Positions 26,160 to 26,580 of a stretch of 26,580 nucleotides of DNA are shown one piece after another. This stretch comes from a virus: positions 1 through 26,580 of the IMG/VR virus record IMGVR_UViG_3300020473_000108. The stretch is one strand, 5' to 3'. The notes under the pieces are model-generated. The model made no database searches, had not been told where the DNA came from, and was given only the letters and a program-made list of their open reading frames with translations. Within the stretch, counting starts at the first letter, position 1, and each line of letters opens with the position of its first letter. Made by a program: the position numbers and the translations under genes.

Positions 26160-26580
26160 TCTGAAAGGAGATCCCTAATCCACAAAAGCGTGGTGGGTGT
26201 TTGATTATCCTGCCACCTCCCACTGGGCAGTACCATAATTCATAGTGGTGAACCACCAAGACAGTCACCACTCTGTCCGCCTCTTTCGAAGCTCATGAGA
26301 AAAAATCTCATTGAAGAACTGTAATGTGTGTCCGTTTTTTTATTTTGACAGAGTTCTACGGACAAACCCTGTGTGTCTGTCGGGCTTGTTCCCCGACTTG
26401 CATCTCCCCACTTATCGTCTGTGCGCTGTGTGACAACCAGCCGTACTGTCTCCGAATCGTCCTCACTCGTACGCTTAACCAAAGGTCTTATGTGAGCATT
26501 TAGTTTACTCACCCCTCTTCGGAATTCCACAGGTCACCAGCGGGGAAGGTGGGAGTGTCACCCTTCCCTATTGTCATAAG
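26160..26580. ncRNA. Candidate large structured RNA (runs off the window)
   Basis: This stretch is richer in G+C than the rest and holds many perfect inverted repeats: CCAC/GTGG near 26180, CTGCC/GGCAG, CTCTGTC (about 26271) with GACAGAG (about 26348), ATGAGA/TCTCAT around an A-loop, GTCCGT with ACGGAC, GTCGGG/CCCGAC, GTGAG/CTCAC and GGGAAGG/CCTTCCC at the edge. The one longer frame inside (26240-26530 minus) has no ribosome site and unusual composition. The density of helices over 400 bases is that of a large ornate phage RNA. Strand and family are not determined. Confidence 0.5.

Noticed and set aside
25992-26204. Plus-strand frame of 70 codons
   Set aside because: No ribosome site, odd composition (His/Cys/Tyr/Arg), competing antisense frame, no neighbour in operon.
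26240-26530. Minus-strand frame of 96 codons at the right end
   Set aside because: It starts at GTG without a ribosome site, its residue composition is unlike neighbouring genes and it crosses several strong stems, so a structured RNA explains the region better.
1-26580. CRISPR array, insertion sequence or integrase/attachment site
   Set aside because: No regularly spaced repeats, no transposase or integrase motifs, and no direct repeat of a tRNA end was seen.

Overview
The window reads as part of the genome of a large T4-like (myovirus-type) tailed phage, most likely from a marine or aquatic bacterium. It is AT-rich, tightly packed and almost entirely transcribed from the minus strand, with genes joined by ATGA or TAATG overlaps. 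The evidence for a phage of this type is phage-style bS21, ThyX, MazG-like and IscU proteins, a tail-fibre-like protein, TATAAATA-type late promoters, TTGACA-17-TATA(A/G)T early-type promoters, and T4-style capsid targeting sequences. The bS21 and ThyX content fits phages of SAR11-like or other marine proteobacteria, but the host cannot be fixed from sequence alone.

Layout in plus-strand coordinates (minus-strand transcription runs from high to low). Positions 1-2599 hold the 5' 866 codons of a very large lysine-rich virion or core polyprotein that continues past the left edge. Positions 2596-12793 are the core discovery: a late-type block in which sixteen proteins share an N-terminus of the form M-K-x-F-x-x-[FY]-[IL]-x-E. 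This matches the capsid targeting sequence of T4 internal proteins (MKTYQEFI-x-E), which is cut by the prohead protease after [LI]-x-E. The bodies behind the tag are diverse and look enzymatic: a HAD nucleotidase, two paralogous ADP-ribosyltransferase-like proteins, a 2H phosphoesterase, an NMNAT-like nucleotidyltransferase with a basic tail, a ligase-fold protein, a possible BECR-type nuclease and a winged-helix protein. I read this as a head-packaged, co-injected effector set. Inside the block is a small metal/Fe-S module: a Cys-rich 36-residue peptide, a thermonuclease, a 59-residue protein and IscU.

Positions 12.8-18.0 kb carry bS21, a half-length Na/Pi-cotransporter-like membrane protein, a lipoprotein, a small membrane protein and thyX. 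In the middle is the only plus-strand island, a class II synthetase core (AsnRS or archaeal asparagine-synthetase type). It is followed by a tRNA with a leucine-type class II body but a GUU (Asn) anticodon, U1-A72 and G73, and then by a 131-nt element predicted to fold as a four-way junction.

Positions 18.0-23.0 kb are an early-type region of small proteins. It is driven by repeated near-identical extended -10 promoters with similar leaders, and it contains a tRNA-Cys, a SprT-like metallopeptidase and two unexplained structured non-coding segments. Positions 23.0-25.9 kb hold a tail-fibre-like protein with its small partner, a MazG-like pyrophosphohydrolase and a dihydroorotate-dehydrogenase-like protein. 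From 25.9 kb to the right edge there is no convincing protein gene. From about 26.16 kb the DNA is richer in G+C and dense in inverted repeats, so it is a candidate large structured RNA cut by the window edge.
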